From Niastella yeongjuensis (GTDB lineage Bacteria; Bacteroidota; Bacteroidia; Chitinophagales; Chitinophagaceae), in contig NZ_FOCZ01000001.1 in the NCBI RefSeq assembly GCF_900110245.1, positions 124,001-188,000 on the forward strand: a stretch of DNA of 64,000 nucleotides, in the 5' to 3' direction. Position numbers and translations under genes: made by a program. Positions 50,932 to 59,952 of this stretch are shown here, one piece after another. The notes beneath the pieces were generated by a model that was not told the DNA's origin, made no database searches, and was given only the letters and a program-made list of their open reading frames with translations. The first letter of the stretch is position 1, and the number at the start of each line of letters is the position of its first letter.

Positions 50932-52287
50932 ATGCCAATGAGCACTGAACAATCTAACAACCTTGCCACCTCACGCCGCCGGTTTGTAAAACAATCTACC
51001 TGGCTGGCCGGCGGATTACTTGCTGCCCCATTCCTTTCCAAAGCCAACTATTTTTCCGGCGCAGCTGACACGATAAAAGTAGCGCTCATCGGTTGCGGAG
51101 GCCGGGGAACCGGCGCTGCCCAACAGGCGTTATTGAGCAAGCAAAACGTGAAGCTGGTTGCCATGGCCGATGCTTTTCGTGACAATTTAGAGAGAAGCTA
51201 TAAACGCTTAACAGCCCCCGAAAACACCAAAAACAACGGCGGCGTAAATATAGCCGAACGGATAGATGTGCCCGAAGAAAGAAAATTCCATGGGTTCGAT
51301 GCTTATCAGAAAGCCATTGCGCTGGCTGATGTGGTAATACTGGCAACACCGCCCGGTTTTCGCCCCATCCATTTCGAAGAAGCCATCAAACAAGGTAAAC
51401 ACGTGTTTATGGAAAAACCGGTAGCTACTGACCCTGCTGGTATTAAACGCGTACTGGATGCTGCCGAAATAGCCAAACAAAAGAAATTAAACGTAGTGGT
51501 AGGCCTGCAACGCCATTACCAATACTCCTACCGCGAGTTATTCAAACGCAAAAACCTGATTGGTGATATTACCTCGGCACAGGCCTGGTGGAACAACGAC
51601 GGGGTTTGGGTACGTAAACGCCAGTACGGACAAACAGAAATGGAATACCAGATGCGCAACTGGTATTACTTTGTATGGTTATGCGGCGACCATATTTGTG
51701 AACAGCACATTCATAACCTCGATGTAATAAACTGGTTCAAGGAAGGCCATCCCGTAAAAGCCCAGGGCATGGGTGGCCGCCAGGTTCGTAAAGGAAAAGA
51801 CCATGGTGAAATATTCGATCATCACTTTGTTGAATTCACTTATGCAGACGGATCTGTACTGAACAGCCAGTGCCGTCACATTCCCGGTACCATGAGCAAG
51901 GTTGATGAACTGCTGATAGGCACCAAAGGAAAGATCCAGTGCGGCGAAGCCAACATCGTTGACTACAAAGGCAAGGTTCTGTTCCAGTTTGATAAAAATT
52001 CAGAGAACGATCCTTACCAAACCGAGCACGATGAGTTATTTGCGGCTATTGCCAGAGGTGAATACAAATTTGCCGATGCCGAAAATGGCGCCCACAGCTC
52101 CATGACTTCCATTCTTGGCCGCATGGCCACTTATACCGGACAAGTAGTGGAATGGGACAAAGCATTGAACTCCGGTTTAGACCTGCATCCCAAAACGTAC
52201 GACTTCAATGCCATGCCGCCGGTATTACCCAATGATGATGGATACTATCCCGTTCCCATACCAGGTGTAACCAAGTATGGTTTTTAA
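50932..52287 (+). CDS. Tat-exported Gfo/Idh/MocA-family oxidoreductase
   Basis: A 451-residue oxidoreductase with a twin-arginine signal (SRRRFVKQSTWLAGGLLAAPFLSK). The dinucleotide site reads KVALIGCGGRGTGAAQ, followed by KLVAMADAFRDNLE; the catalytic-type segment is HVFMEKPVATDPAG (EKP motif) and the C-terminal alpha/beta domain includes CGDHICEQHIHNLDVINWF. Members oxidise or epimerise sugars and inositols with NAD(P). Being exported, it probably carries a tightly bound cofactor. ATG codons at 50932 and 50938 both fit. It is 58 bases after the SUMF1-domain gene, likely one transcript. Confidence 0.9.
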   Translation: MPMSTEQSNNLATSRRRFVKQSTWLAGGLLAAPFLSKANYFSGAADTIKVALIGCGGRGTGAAQQALLSKQNVKLVAMADAFRDNLERSYKRLTAPENTKNNGGVNIAERIDVPEERKFHGFDAYQKAIALADVVILATPPGFRPIHFEEAIKQGKHVFMEKPVATDPAGIKRVLDAAEIAKQKKLNVVVGLQRHYQYSYRELFKRKNLIGDITSAQAWWNNDGVWVRKRQYGQTEMEYQMRNWYYFVWLCGDHICEQHIHNLDVINWFKEGHPVKAQGMGGRQVRKGKDHGEIFDHHFVEFTYADGSVLNSQCRHIPGTMSKVDELLIGTKGKIQCGEANIVDYKGKVLFQFDKNSENDPYQTEHDELFAAIARGEYKFADAENGAHSSMTSILGRMATYTGQVVEWDKALNSGLDLHPKTYDFNAMPPVLPNDDGYYPVPIPGVTKYGF

Positions 52288-52309
52288 AATATAGCTGTAA
52301 AGCAGGTAG

Positions 52310-52348
52310 GCCCTGGAGAACACCTTCGTTCCTTCAGGGCTTTATTTT
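52310..52348 (+). terminator. Terminator after the Gfo/Idh gene
   Basis: GCCCTG pairs with CAGGGC, extended by weaker pairs around a loop, followed by TTTATTTTTA. It starts 22 bases past the stop. Confidence 0.75.
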
Positions 52349-52401
52349 TATAACACACTAAACGGCCATCCTAAAAAAATTTTACTTACCTTCCCTTCAG
52401 T

Positions 52402-52420
52402 GGCAGCCAGCTTCGCTGCC
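52402..52420. repeat. GC-rich hairpin element
   Basis: GGCAGC at 52402-52407 pairs with GCTGCC at 52415-52420, followed by a GC run. It is the third such GC-rich hairpin, lying in the gap ahead of the histidine kinase gene. Confidence 0.45.
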
Positions 52421-52503
52421 CGGGCCCCGCTTAGTAGCAGAAAAGTATTCCCAGGCTATCGTTCAACCAATCAAAATACGGGTAATAAAAACAAGGAATT
52501 ATA

Positions 52504-54492
52504 ATGAAGGGTGTTTCGCTTTTCAAATGGTTTAGAAATGTATCCATTGCCAAAAAATTATACTTCACCGTTGGCATTATGGCTACCCTGATTGCTATAG
52601 AATTAGGGGCGCTGATATTTTCCATAAACACCCTGTCATCAGTACGGGCTTATGTAAGCGGCGAAGGCCTGTGGTCAAAAGCCCAAAAAGACGCCATGTA
52701 TCAATTGTTGCGTTACAGCCGTACGCACGACGAGGCCGATTATCAGAAATTCAAGGAATTTATGAAGGTGTCCGGGGGCGATCACAAAACACTGGTTGAA
52801 CTGAATAAAGCCAATCCCGATATGGAGGTTGCGCGGCAGGGTTTTATTGAAGGCCGCAATCATAAAGACGATGTGGATGGCATGATCAAACTATTTACCC
52901 GTTTTAATCGCATATATTACATCAACAAAGCCATCAAGGCATGGCAAACGGCAGACTCCTCGGTAACCGAGTTTATCCCTATTGGCGAACAATTACACAA
53001 AGAAATTAACGCCCCCAGGCCTTCGCCCGAAAGGATCAACGCAATTGTTCAAACCATAGACCCATTGAATGCCCGCCTTACAATACTCGAAGATGAATTC
53101 TCTTATACCCTGGGCGAGGGTTCGCGCTGGCTCGAAAACCTGGTGTTGCGCTTATTGTTCCTGATTGCGCTTTCTGTTGAAATAACCGGTTTAACACTGG
53201 CCATCATTGTAAGCCGCAACATTCAAAAAGGATTGAACGAAATATTGCAGTCGGCCAAAGCCGTTGCTAAAAATGATTTCAGCCGCAAAGCGCAGGCATT
53301 TTCTAAAGATGAAATAGGCATACTGGCGAATAACTTCAATACCATGGCCGAAGAACTGCAGCGCAGTATGCTCGATATAGAAAAGGCGCAACAAAAGTTC
53401 AAAGGGCTGCTGGAATCAGCGCCCGATGCCATTGTGATCATTGGCGAAAAAGGCAAGATCCAACTGGTGAACAAACAATGCGAAAACATTTTCGGGTATC
53501 AAAAAGAGGAACTGATCGGCGCCAACATGGAGTTATTGTTGCCGGAACGGTTCCGTTCCATGCAACGGGACCAACCCAGATTGATCCATGATAACCCCGG
53601 GGTTCGTTCTACAGATATTGGGCTTGAAGTATTAGGCCGAAGAAAGAATGGTGAAGAATTTCCCATTGAAATGAGTCTAAGTCCGCTGGAAACAGAGGAA
53701 GGTTTACTGGTAACAGCTGCCATTCGCGATATTTCTGAAAAGAAACGGTTGGAAAAAGAGATCCGGGAAGCCAATATTACCCTGGAGAAAAAAGTTCACA
53801 AACGTACGGCCGAGCTGGAGATCAAGAATAAGGAGCTGGAACAGTTTGCCTACGTTGCCTCTCATGACCTGCAGGAACCATTACGTACCACCTCTAGTTT
53901 TGTGCAGCTGCTGCGTAAACAATATTATGGCCGGTTAGATGAAAACGCTGATCGCTATATCGACTATGTGATCCAGTCGTCTGACAGAATGAAAACGCTG
54001 ATCAAAGACCTGCTCGACTATTCGCGTATTGGCCGGGAAAAACAGTTTGAACCGGTTAATTGTAATCTCGCGTTGACAGAAGTATTGGCCGATCTGGCCA
54101 AAGTGATCAAGGAAAACCAGGCGGAGATCGTAGCCGGTCCGTTACCTGTTGTAAATGCATTCCCTACCGAGTTGAAGCTGTTGTTCCAAAACCTGATCAG
54201 CAACTCAATAAAATTTCAAAAGCAAGGTGTTGCCCCGCATATCGAGATCTCTACCAGGAAACAAAGCGGCCACTGGCATTTTCAATTTCGTGACAATGGC
54301 ATTGGCATCGATAAACAATACCAGCAACGCATTTTCATTATCTTTCAGCGACTGCACAACCGCTCCGTGTACGAAGGATCAGGCATAGGGCTGGCGCATT
54401 GTAAAAAAATAGTGGAACTGCATGGGGGGAGGATCTGGGTCGAGTCGGAGCTCGGTATGGGAAGCACTTTTCACTTTACAATTGCTGATTGA
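52504..54492 (+). CDS. PAS-domain sensor histidine kinase with HAMP
   Basis: A 662-residue membrane sensor kinase. Order: membrane helix near residues 20-40, a helical periplasmic sensor region (about 42-205, four-helix-bundle type), second helix near 215-235, HAMP (SRNIQKGLNEILQSAKAVAK onward), PAS (about 295-415; FKGLLESAPDAIVIIGEKGK), a coiled coil and the kinase core. The phospho-His is in YVASHDLQEPLRTT; N box LFQNLISNSIKF, G1 FRDNGIGIDKQ, F IFIIFQRLH and G2 GSGIGLAHCKK are complete. No response regulator gene is adjacent, so its partner is elsewhere. Confidence 0.92.
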   Translation: MKGVSLFKWFRNVSIAKKLYFTVGIMATLIAIELGALIFSINTLSSVRAYVSGEGLWSKAQKDAMYQLLRYSRTHDEADYQKFKEFMKVSGGDHKTLVELNKANPDMEVARQGFIEGRNHKDDVDGMIKLFTRFNRIYYINKAIKAWQTADSSVTEFIPIGEQLHKEINAPRPSPERINAIVQTIDPLNARLTILEDEFSYTLGEGSRWLENLVLRLLFLIALSVEITGLTLAIIVSRNIQKGLNEILQSAKAVAKNDFSRKAQAFSKDEIGILANNFNTMAEELQRSMLDIEKAQQKFKGLLESAPDAIVIIGEKGKIQLVNKQCENIFGYQKEELIGANMELLLPERFRSMQRDQPRLIHDNPGVRSTDIGLEVLGRRKNGEEFPIEMSLSPLETEEGLLVTAAIRDISEKKRLEKEIREANITLEKKVHKRTAELEIKNKELEQFAYVASHDLQEPLRTTSSFVQLLRKQYYGRLDENADRYIDYVIQSSDRMKTLIKDLLDYSRIGREKQFEPVNCNLALTEVLADLAKVIKENQAEIVAGPLPVVNAFPTELKLLFQNLISNSIKFQKQGVAPHIEISTRKQSGHWHFQFRDNGIGIDKQYQQRIFIIFQRLHNRSVYEGSGIGLAHCKKIVELHGGRIWVESELGMGSTFHFTIAD

Positions 54493-54495
54493 TCC

Positions 54496-54578
54496 AGGAA
54501 GTAAGAAGTAAGAGATACGACGTGGGAAGAACCCGAACTTTTTGTCCGTCTTCTTACTTCTTACCTCCTACTTCTTAT
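54496..54578. repeat. Inverted pair of 7-bp arrays between convergent genes
   Basis: The left part repeats aggaagt, aagaagt, aagagat. The right part reads ttcttac, ttcttac, ctcctac, ttcttat (54551-54578). The two are reverse complements in type, as at 17741-17842. The array fills the gap between the kinase stop and the ABC permease stop. Confidence 0.8.
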
Positions 54579-54579
54579 A

Positions 54580-55452
54580 TTACGACAACACGTCTTTTTT
54601 CCGGAAGATGACTACAGTTGCTCCCACAAAAAAGATGATATGCCCCACCAGTATTAATGCAGACTTCAATATCCCGGGCAGGTTCTGTATACTTCCTAAC
54701 ACTGCACTGCCACTGGCCGAAGCCTTGATATCAAAAAAGCCCTTCCATCCCAGCATATGCGAGGTAAACAAATAAGGTTTCATGGACAAAAACAAAGGCA
54801 GGTCCATAGTAGTGAGAATGGTACAAACAATTACAATGCTCATTGCTGCCACAATGGGTCCGATAGAATTTTCTGCAAACAGCGACAGGAAGAAAGATAA
54901 GGCAGCCACGGTGGTCATGGCAATTGCGGCAAACCCAAAGGCGGCGACATAACGCCAAAATACATCTGAGCGTGGAATTTGAATGATCACCTGGCTTTGA
55001 AACACCATCAGATCGCCCGGGCCAAAGACTATCAGCGAGATCAGCAGCGACAGAATTGCCATCCACACCAGTAACAGCAGGGTATAAATAGTAGAAGCCA
55101 GAAATTTACTGATCAGTAAGGTAGAACGGTTGATGGGTTTGCTGATGAGCAAACGCAGGGTGCCCATATTCGCTTCACCCGCAATCATATCCCCACCCAC
55201 CAGCGCAATTAATAAGGGTACGTGTATAAGCAGGGTTTGCAGAATAAAGTAACAAACAAAATAACCATTCAGCATTTTGCCTTCCACATTAAACCGCTCG
55301 ATGCTTTGCAGCATAAAGTTCACATAGGTTTTACCATCGAGGTACAATGCCAGTTGTATTAAAACTACGATGGCGGCGATGGCAACAAAAGCGATATAAG
55401 TACGGGGACGTTTAAATATTTTGAAGAGCTCAATTTGTAAAAGTGTCCACAT
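54580..55452 (-). CDS. ABC transporter permease, ABC-2 type
   Basis: A 290-residue integral membrane permease with about six helices. The start MWTLLQIELFKIFKRPRTYI is typical of ABC-2 exporters, and the conserved segment GDMIAGEANMGTLRLLISKPINRSTLLISKF follows near residue 90. Large hydrophobic stretches lie at 20-40, 65-90, 120-145, 170-195, 200-220 and 260-285. Its start overlaps the ATPase gene by 23 bases, so the two form an exporter. The substrate is unknown. Confidence 0.9.
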   Translation of the reverse strand: MWTLLQIELFKIFKRPRTYIAFVAIAAIVVLIQLALYLDGKTYVNFMLQSIERFNVEGKMLNGYFVCYFILQTLLIHVPLLIALVGGDMIAGEANMGTLRLLISKPINRSTLLISKFLASTIYTLLLLVWMAILSLLISLIVFGPGDLMVFQSQVIIQIPRSDVFWRYVAAFGFAAIAMTTVAALSFFLSLFAENSIGPIVAAMSIVIVCTILTTMDLPLFLSMKPYLFTSHMLGWKGFFDIKASASGSAVLGSIQNLPGILKSALILVGHIIFFVGATVVIFRKKDVLS

Positions 55453-56365
55453 GCCGGTTTTCGGTTGTTAATGAAAGAAAATACGATTCCAGTGAATTTT
55501 GCGGTTGCAGGGCCATAATATTGGCCCCGGCCTGTACCAGGTCGGCAGTTAATTCTGGCACTTGTTGTTTGTTCATTTGCAACAGTATAACATTGTTATG
55601 CTGCTCCTGTAAACAAGTACTCCAGCGGCTGCTTTGCAACCAGGCCACTACCTGCTGCGGATTGGTCACTTCCAAATGCACCATGGTGCGTGCGGGATCA
55701 ACCAGTTCGGCAACAGTTCCTTCCATTATTTTTTTGCCCTTATCAATGATGAGCATGCGGTTGGCTATCAGTTCTATTTCATGCAACAGGTGCGAGGAAA
55801 CCAGAATGGTTTTGCCCTGGTGCCGGCTTAAATGCAGGATCAAATTACGAATATCGGCTATACCTTGCGGATCTAATCCATTGGTTGGTTCATCCAGAAT
55901 GATCAGCTTTGGATCATGAATGAGCGCAATGGCAATTCCCAAACGCTGTTTCATTCCCTGTGAAAAAGTGCGCACCTTACTGTGCGCCCTTTCGGAGAGA
56001 CCTACCTGTTCCAACTGTGCCTGCAGTTTATTTTGGGTAACCTTTACCCCGCTCATTCTGGCAAACAGGGAAAGATTTTCATAAGCCGTAAGGTATTTAT
56101 ACAGATCGGGCTTTTCAATAACGGCGCCTATCTGCTGCAACACTTCTTTACGGTTGGTATGTAAATTTCTACCAAACAATTCAATACTCCCGGCTGTTGG
56201 TGCAATAAGGGTAAGCAGCATGCGAATGGTAGTGGATTTCCCCGCGCCATTCTGCCCCAGAAAACCATAGATATCACCTGTGTTCACTGTAAATGAAATA
56301 TCATTTACCGCATTCACCTCGTGGTATTGCTTACTTAAATTGTCAACTTTTATAATTGCAGACAT
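55430..56365 (-). CDS. ABC exporter ATP-binding protein
   Basis: A 311-residue ATPase. Walker A GQNGAGKST near residue 38, Q-loop region QIGAVIEKPDLYKYL, signature FSQGMKQRLGIAIALIHDPK, Walker B LIILDEPTNGLDPQG and switch His in LVSSHLLHEIE. The C-terminal 90 residues form the accessory domain common in CcmA/NatA-type exporters. With the overlapping permease it makes a two-component export system; drug, lipid or antimicrobial peptide export are all possible. Confidence 0.93.
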   Translation of the reverse strand: MSAIIKVDNLSKQYHEVNAVNDISFTVNTGDIYGFLGQNGAGKSTTIRMLLTLIAPTAGSIELFGRNLHTNRKEVLQQIGAVIEKPDLYKYLTAYENLSLFARMSGVKVTQNKLQAQLEQVGLSERAHSKVRTFSQGMKQRLGIAIALIHDPKLIILDEPTNGLDPQGIADIRNLILHLSRHQGKTILVSSHLLHEIELIANRMLIIDKGKKIMEGTVAELVDPARTMVHLEVTNPQQVVAWLQSSRWSTCLQEQHNNVILLQMNKQQVPELTADLVQAGANIMALQPQNSLESYFLSLTTENRHVDTFTN

Positions 56366-56835
56366 ACGTTATTAAATGGTACAAATTACAACCCGAAATG
56401 GTTCAACCCGAAAAATATAACTTCCGGCTGCTATTATTAAGACCGATTTAACCAAAATATATTTTTATGGGAACCCTATTGCAAAAGACAAAACCGTTAG
56501 TTACATTTGTAACGTTCCTCCTACATCCTCTGTAATTCCGTAACCCGCAGGCACCCAATTTTTTTCCTGCAAGAAATTCCAAATATCTACATAAGCCGCT
56601 GACTATTTGAATGATAGCAGAGTTCAGATTAAAAAGTCAACGCTTGTCATACTTACGGATATCTGCATTTTTAGTATAACTATCTCCAATTCCTACGTAA
56701 TCTCCGTATAATTCGTATTACCCACCCGTGATCGTTTGTATCCTTTATGAATGCATTTGCCTTTGAATACCCATGACGGATCATCCTGCATCCTGCCCTG
56801 GCGTATTTATTAACTAAACGCTGAAACAGTACAAA
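56366..56835. other. Intergenic region with weak 11-bp periodicity
   Basis: A 470-base divergent gap. Two stretches show 11-base steps: 56513-56545 (cgttcctccta, catcctctgta, attccgtaacc) and 56689-56721 (attcctacgta, atctccgtata, attcgtattac). They may be faded copies of one unit. I see no ORF. Confidence 0.4.
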
Positions 56836-58248
56836 ATGAAGCGCATTATTTGCTTACAGATAGTGACCTGTCTGCTGGCGGCCTGCCTCAACGCCCAGGT
56901 TACTGAAGACTTCAACACCCGTAACGGTGTTGCCCTAACCCAATTAAAAGGATATTTACAAAACCATTGCTGGACGTTGCCCGATTTTGAGATCACCGGC
57001 TTCAATACTGAAACGGATGGCTGGCTGGTTCCCGGTAGCGACATCAGCCCTACCCAACGCACAGGTATTTACACCCCGGCGCTTGATATAGCTGACCATA
57101 TCACTATTTCTTTCAATTATCAGTTCAACCAGGCTTTTGAAAAAGGGAACCGCCGCTGGTTAAAAGTAGTTTTAACCGATCCCAACAATATAATGGTAGC
57201 CAGGCTTGATAGTTTTGAATGCGCACCCACCGTACAAATCACCAGCAACTACAACAAAACCTTCCAGCATTTACAACCGGGTATTTATAAAGTGTACCTG
57301 AACTACCAGGGCACCGGTGGTACTACCCGTATTGCCATCGATCAGCTGAACGTTTCAGCACCGTTGCATTATAAAGATGGCTGTAATACCTCGCCTGTGG
57401 CCGTAAATGATAATATTGCCGGATTGCCTGACCATACGGCAACCGGCCTGGTGGTTATAAACGACCGCGATGCCGACAATGACCGGCTCAATGCGTATTT
57501 GATCACCAATTCACAGGATGGTAAAGTAAGCATGCGCGGTGATGGCAGTTTTACTTTTATCCCTAACCCTGGTTTTTCAGGGCATTCTACCTCCTTTACG
57601 TATAAAGTTTGTGATAATGGCTATGGCCGCTTATGCTCGCAGGATGCTACCGTTAAACTGGAATTTCCTGAGGAAGAAGTAAGCCTGAGCGATTTCGCGG
57701 GAATTTATAACGATGGCGGGCAGGTGCAGTTAAAATGGGCAACCGGTTATGAATTCAATAACAACCGGTTCGAGATTGAACGAAGCATCGATGGCCGCAA
57801 ATGGCACACGGCTGGTACCATAAAAGCAGCAGGCAACTCTACCACCAGAAAAGTGTACTCGTTCAATGATGAGGTGGGCAAAAACACAGCGTTGAAAAAA
57901 GACCTTTATTATCGACTGAAACAGGTTGATGAGGTTGGTAAAACAGCTACCAGCCGGCTACTCGTTGTGCGGGTGTACAATACCCCAACGGTAAAAATGA
58001 TGAGCGTTACACCCAATCCGGCCAAAAAAGATATTTCAGTGACCACGCAATTGAATGAAAGCAGTTTTGTTGCACTGAAAATCCTGAACGCCGACGGTGC
58101 CATTGTGATGAATAAAACCTCCAAAGCCGATGCAGGCGCCAGCAATTTCATTATGGAAGGAAGCCGCAATCTGCAACCCGGCGCTTATACATTGGATGTT
58201 TCCGTTAACAGCAAAGAGCGCATGCTGGTTAAGCTGATCAAGGAGTAA
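56836..58248 (+). CDS. T9SS-secreted surface protein
   Basis: A 470-residue secreted protein with signal peptide MKRIICLQIVTCLLAACLNAQ. An N-terminal beta-sandwich (about 60-185; YTPALDIADHITISFNYQF) is followed by an Ig/cadherin-like repeat (about 190-275; NDRDADNDRLNAYLITN, GSFTFIPNPGFSGHSTSFTY), a fibronectin-like segment (LSDFAGIYNDGGQVQLKWAT, FEIERSIDGRKWH) and a C-terminal sorting domain: SVTPNPAKKDISVTTQL, VALKILNADGAIVMN and LQPGAYTLDVSVNSKERML. The last 80 residues fit the type A T9SS signal, so it should be exported and attached to the surface. It is the clearest T9SS client in this window. Confidence 0.88.
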   Translation: MKRIICLQIVTCLLAACLNAQVTEDFNTRNGVALTQLKGYLQNHCWTLPDFEITGFNTETDGWLVPGSDISPTQRTGIYTPALDIADHITISFNYQFNQAFEKGNRRWLKVVLTDPNNIMVARLDSFECAPTVQITSNYNKTFQHLQPGIYKVYLNYQGTGGTTRIAIDQLNVSAPLHYKDGCNTSPVAVNDNIAGLPDHTATGLVVINDRDADNDRLNAYLITNSQDGKVSMRGDGSFTFIPNPGFSGHSTSFTYKVCDNGYGRLCSQDATVKLEFPEEEVSLSDFAGIYNDGGQVQLKWATGYEFNNNRFEIERSIDGRKWHTAGTIKAAGNSTTRKVYSFNDEVGKNTALKKDLYYRLKQVDEVGKTATSRLLVVRVYNTPTVKMMSVTPNPAKKDISVTTQLNESSFVALKILNADGAIVMNKTSKADAGASNFIMEGSRNLQPGAYTLDVSVNSKERMLVKLIKE

Positions 58249-58273
58249 ACTAATTTGAGTTCCACAGGTAAGA

Positions 58274-58309
58274 AAACCCCTGCTTTCACAAAGGCGGGGT
58301 TATTTTTTT
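58274..58309. terminator. Bidirectional terminator at the convergent junction
   Basis: AACCCC pairs with GGGGTT, with an inner CTTT/AAAG stem after a small internal loop, followed by TATTTTTTT on the plus strand. It includes the stop region of the reverse-strand regulator gene. Confidence 0.7.
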
Positions 58310-58593
58310 ACACCCAGGTACGACTGCAGGTTCTTTACATATTCCTCAAATGCAGCCACCCCCACGGGCGTTATCTTACATATGGTTTGCGGGTAATTGT
58401 CTTTAAATTGTTTTATCACTTCTATATAGCCCACTTCTTTTAACTTATTTACCTGTACACTCAGGTTGCCGGCAGTGGCATTCGTTTTTTCCCGAATGAA
58501 CGTAAACTCGGCCTCCTTCACACTGATGAGAAGTGAAACTACTGCCAACCGAAGTTGGGAATGTAATATCGGATCCAGATCTTTAAACTCCAT
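58300..58593 (-). CDS. Winged-helix transcriptional regulator
   Basis: A 97-residue DNA-binding protein of the short winged-helix type (PF13601-like). It begins with DPILHSQLRLAVVSLLIS, followed by the recognition unit FIREKTNATAGNLSVQVNKLKEVGYIEV and a wing ending in CKITPVGVAAFEEYVKNLQSYL. Such regulators often sit next to a membrane protein gene, as here (20 bases upstream on the same strand). It is the last gene of the reverse-strand block that begins with the TonB receptor. It might bind the 20-base palindrome at 62571-62590, but that is speculation. Confidence 0.88.
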   Translation of the reverse strand: MEFKDLDPILHSQLRLAVVSLLISVKEAEFTFIREKTNATAGNLSVQVNKLKEVGYIEVIKQFKDNYPQTICKITPVGVAAFEEYVKNLQSYLGVKK

Positions 58594-58613
58594 TTTCGAT
58601 CGCTTTCAACTTA

Positions 58614-59210
58614 CTAAGGATTTGTCTTTTTAAATTTCCGCCTTAATAAATAACCTGGCAAAATCCAGGCTATTACCATTGCCGCCGATACCAGCAACAA
58701 ATGATATTCCACAGGTATTACGGTGGTCAGTAACGACAGCGCCCAGCAACCAATACCACCCCAGATTAACGGTTTAAACCGGAGAATGATACCTGACAAA
58801 AAAGTAGGCATGCCATATATGACCAAAAATATAGGATCAATCAATTTATAATACTCCCAGCCCTGAATGACGCTAATAAGGACCGCCGCCAGGAACATGA
58901 TGATGATAAAAGTGATCCATACATATTTAACAATATCATCGGTATAGGTACGTACCCGTTGTTTTTGCCGTTTCCTGCGTAAAAAAAATATCTGAAAGAT
59001 CACGGCAGCCCAGGTAAGTGTCCACACCAGGTAATGTTTCTCAAAGTTAATACGTAATAAAAAGAATTCCGTAACGCTGCAAATCAGTACTACCCATCCC
59101 CATAATAAATACAGGAATCCGTCCTCATTAAAACGATTCGTTGCCCTGTTGATCATAGATTCAATCAATGCTAAACTATCGTCGTGTGAAAAGCTGGTTT
59201 CTTTTTCCAT
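58614..59210 (-). CDS. Membrane protein of unknown function paired with the regulator
   Basis: A 198-residue membrane protein. A soluble N-terminus (DDSLALIESMINRATNRFNEDGF) precedes about five hydrophobic helices: FLYLLWGWVVLICSVTEFFL, HYLVWTLTWAAVIFQIFF, YVWITFIIIMFLAAVLISVI, PIFLVIYGMPTFLSGIIL and CWALSLLTTVIPVEYHLLLV. The C-terminus is basic (LLRRKFKKTNP). The LALIESMI start is seen in other Bacteroidota membrane proteins encoded beside winged-helix regulators. Function unknown. Confidence 0.75.
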   Translation of the reverse strand: MEKETSFSHDDSLALIESMINRATNRFNEDGFLYLLWGWVVLICSVTEFFLLRINFEKHYLVWTLTWAAVIFQIFFLRRKRQKQRVRTYTDDIVKYVWITFIIIMFLAAVLISVIQGWEYYKLIDPIFLVIYGMPTFLSGIILRFKPLIWGGIGCWALSLLTTVIPVEYHLLLVSAAMVIAWILPGYLLRRKFKKTNP

Positions 59211-59235
59211 ATAACAGTTAGGTATTAAAAGTAAA

Positions 59236-59275
59236 ATTGTCCGCGCAAGGCCATAGCCTGCCGTGCGCGGACAAT
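59236..59275 (-). terminator. Perfect 12-bp hairpin between two genes of the TonB block
   Basis: ATTGTCCGCGCA at 59236-59247 pairs exactly with TGCGCGGACAAT at 59264-59275 around a 16-base loop. It lies just past the stop of the 59281-59919 gene. On the reverse strand it is followed by TTTACTTTTAA, so it may end or attenuate transcription before the membrane protein and regulator genes. Confidence 0.7.
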
Positions 59276-59280
59276 TTGTG

Positions 59281-59919
59281 TTATTTGCAGGTAGCCAGTA
59301 TTTTTTCTACCTGTCCTTTGCCCCAATTGGGTGCAATGGAAGATTCAGGTTTGTAGGCCTCATATTTCTTCAACGCTTCTTCCAGCAATGGTTTGGCTGT
59401 TGTGCAACCACCGCCAAACTGCTCAGGGGTATTGCGTAAATTTTGTCCCTGTAAGAAATAGGGTCTTGGGTTGGCGGGGTCCTGTTTTTTGGCATTATCC
59501 AGTTCGGTTTGAATAACCGGGCCATACTCCTGCCAGCGGTTCTGCGGGTTCACCAGCATATGCAGGGTAGCGATCATGGATTTAATACAGCTTACTTCAG
59601 AATTTTTGGGTTGCAGGGCATCGGCCTTTTTCAATAAGTCATCGGCTTTATTAGCGTAGGCGTCGGCCTGGCTCATATCATTCTTCATGAAAGCATAAAT
59701 GATCTGGCTTAAAGAGGCATAGTAATACGGAAGCCACTGTGTTTTTTCTGCATCGCCAATGCGTTCAAAAGCGGCTGAAGCAGCCAGCATATCATCGGCA
59801 GTTTTCGCTGAATCGAATGTGGCAATGGAAGTGGTCATTGCTTTGGTAAACTTTTCGCTTTGTGCTATCCCCTGGGATACGATCACAATCGAAACAAGGA
59901 TAAAAAATAATTGCTTCAT
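59281..59919 (-). CDS. Secreted helical (TPR-like) protein
   Basis: A 212-residue exported protein with signal peptide MKQLFFILVSIVIVSQGIAQ. The mature part is almost all helical, with helix pairs resembling tetratricopeptide repeats: MLAASAAFERIGDAEKTQWL, SQADAYANKADDLLKKADAL and AKPLLEEALKKYEAYKPES. ARPYFLQGQNL-like text reads NPRPYFLQGQNLRNTPEQFG, a typical repeat turn. It probably works as a periplasmic adaptor. It follows the 2TM gene by 33 bases on the same strand, downstream of the TonB receptor gene. Confidence 0.75.
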   Translation of the reverse strand: MKQLFFILVSIVIVSQGIAQSEKFTKAMTTSIATFDSAKTADDMLAASAAFERIGDAEKTQWLPYYYASLSQIIYAFMKNDMSQADAYANKADDLLKKADALQPKNSEVSCIKSMIATLHMLVNPQNRWQEYGPVIQTELDNAKKQDPANPRPYFLQGQNLRNTPEQFGGGCTTAKPLLEEALKKYEAYKPESSIAPNWGKGQVEKILATCK

Positions 59920-59952
59920 GATGGTTGATTTTATTATTTATGGTGTTCTTTT

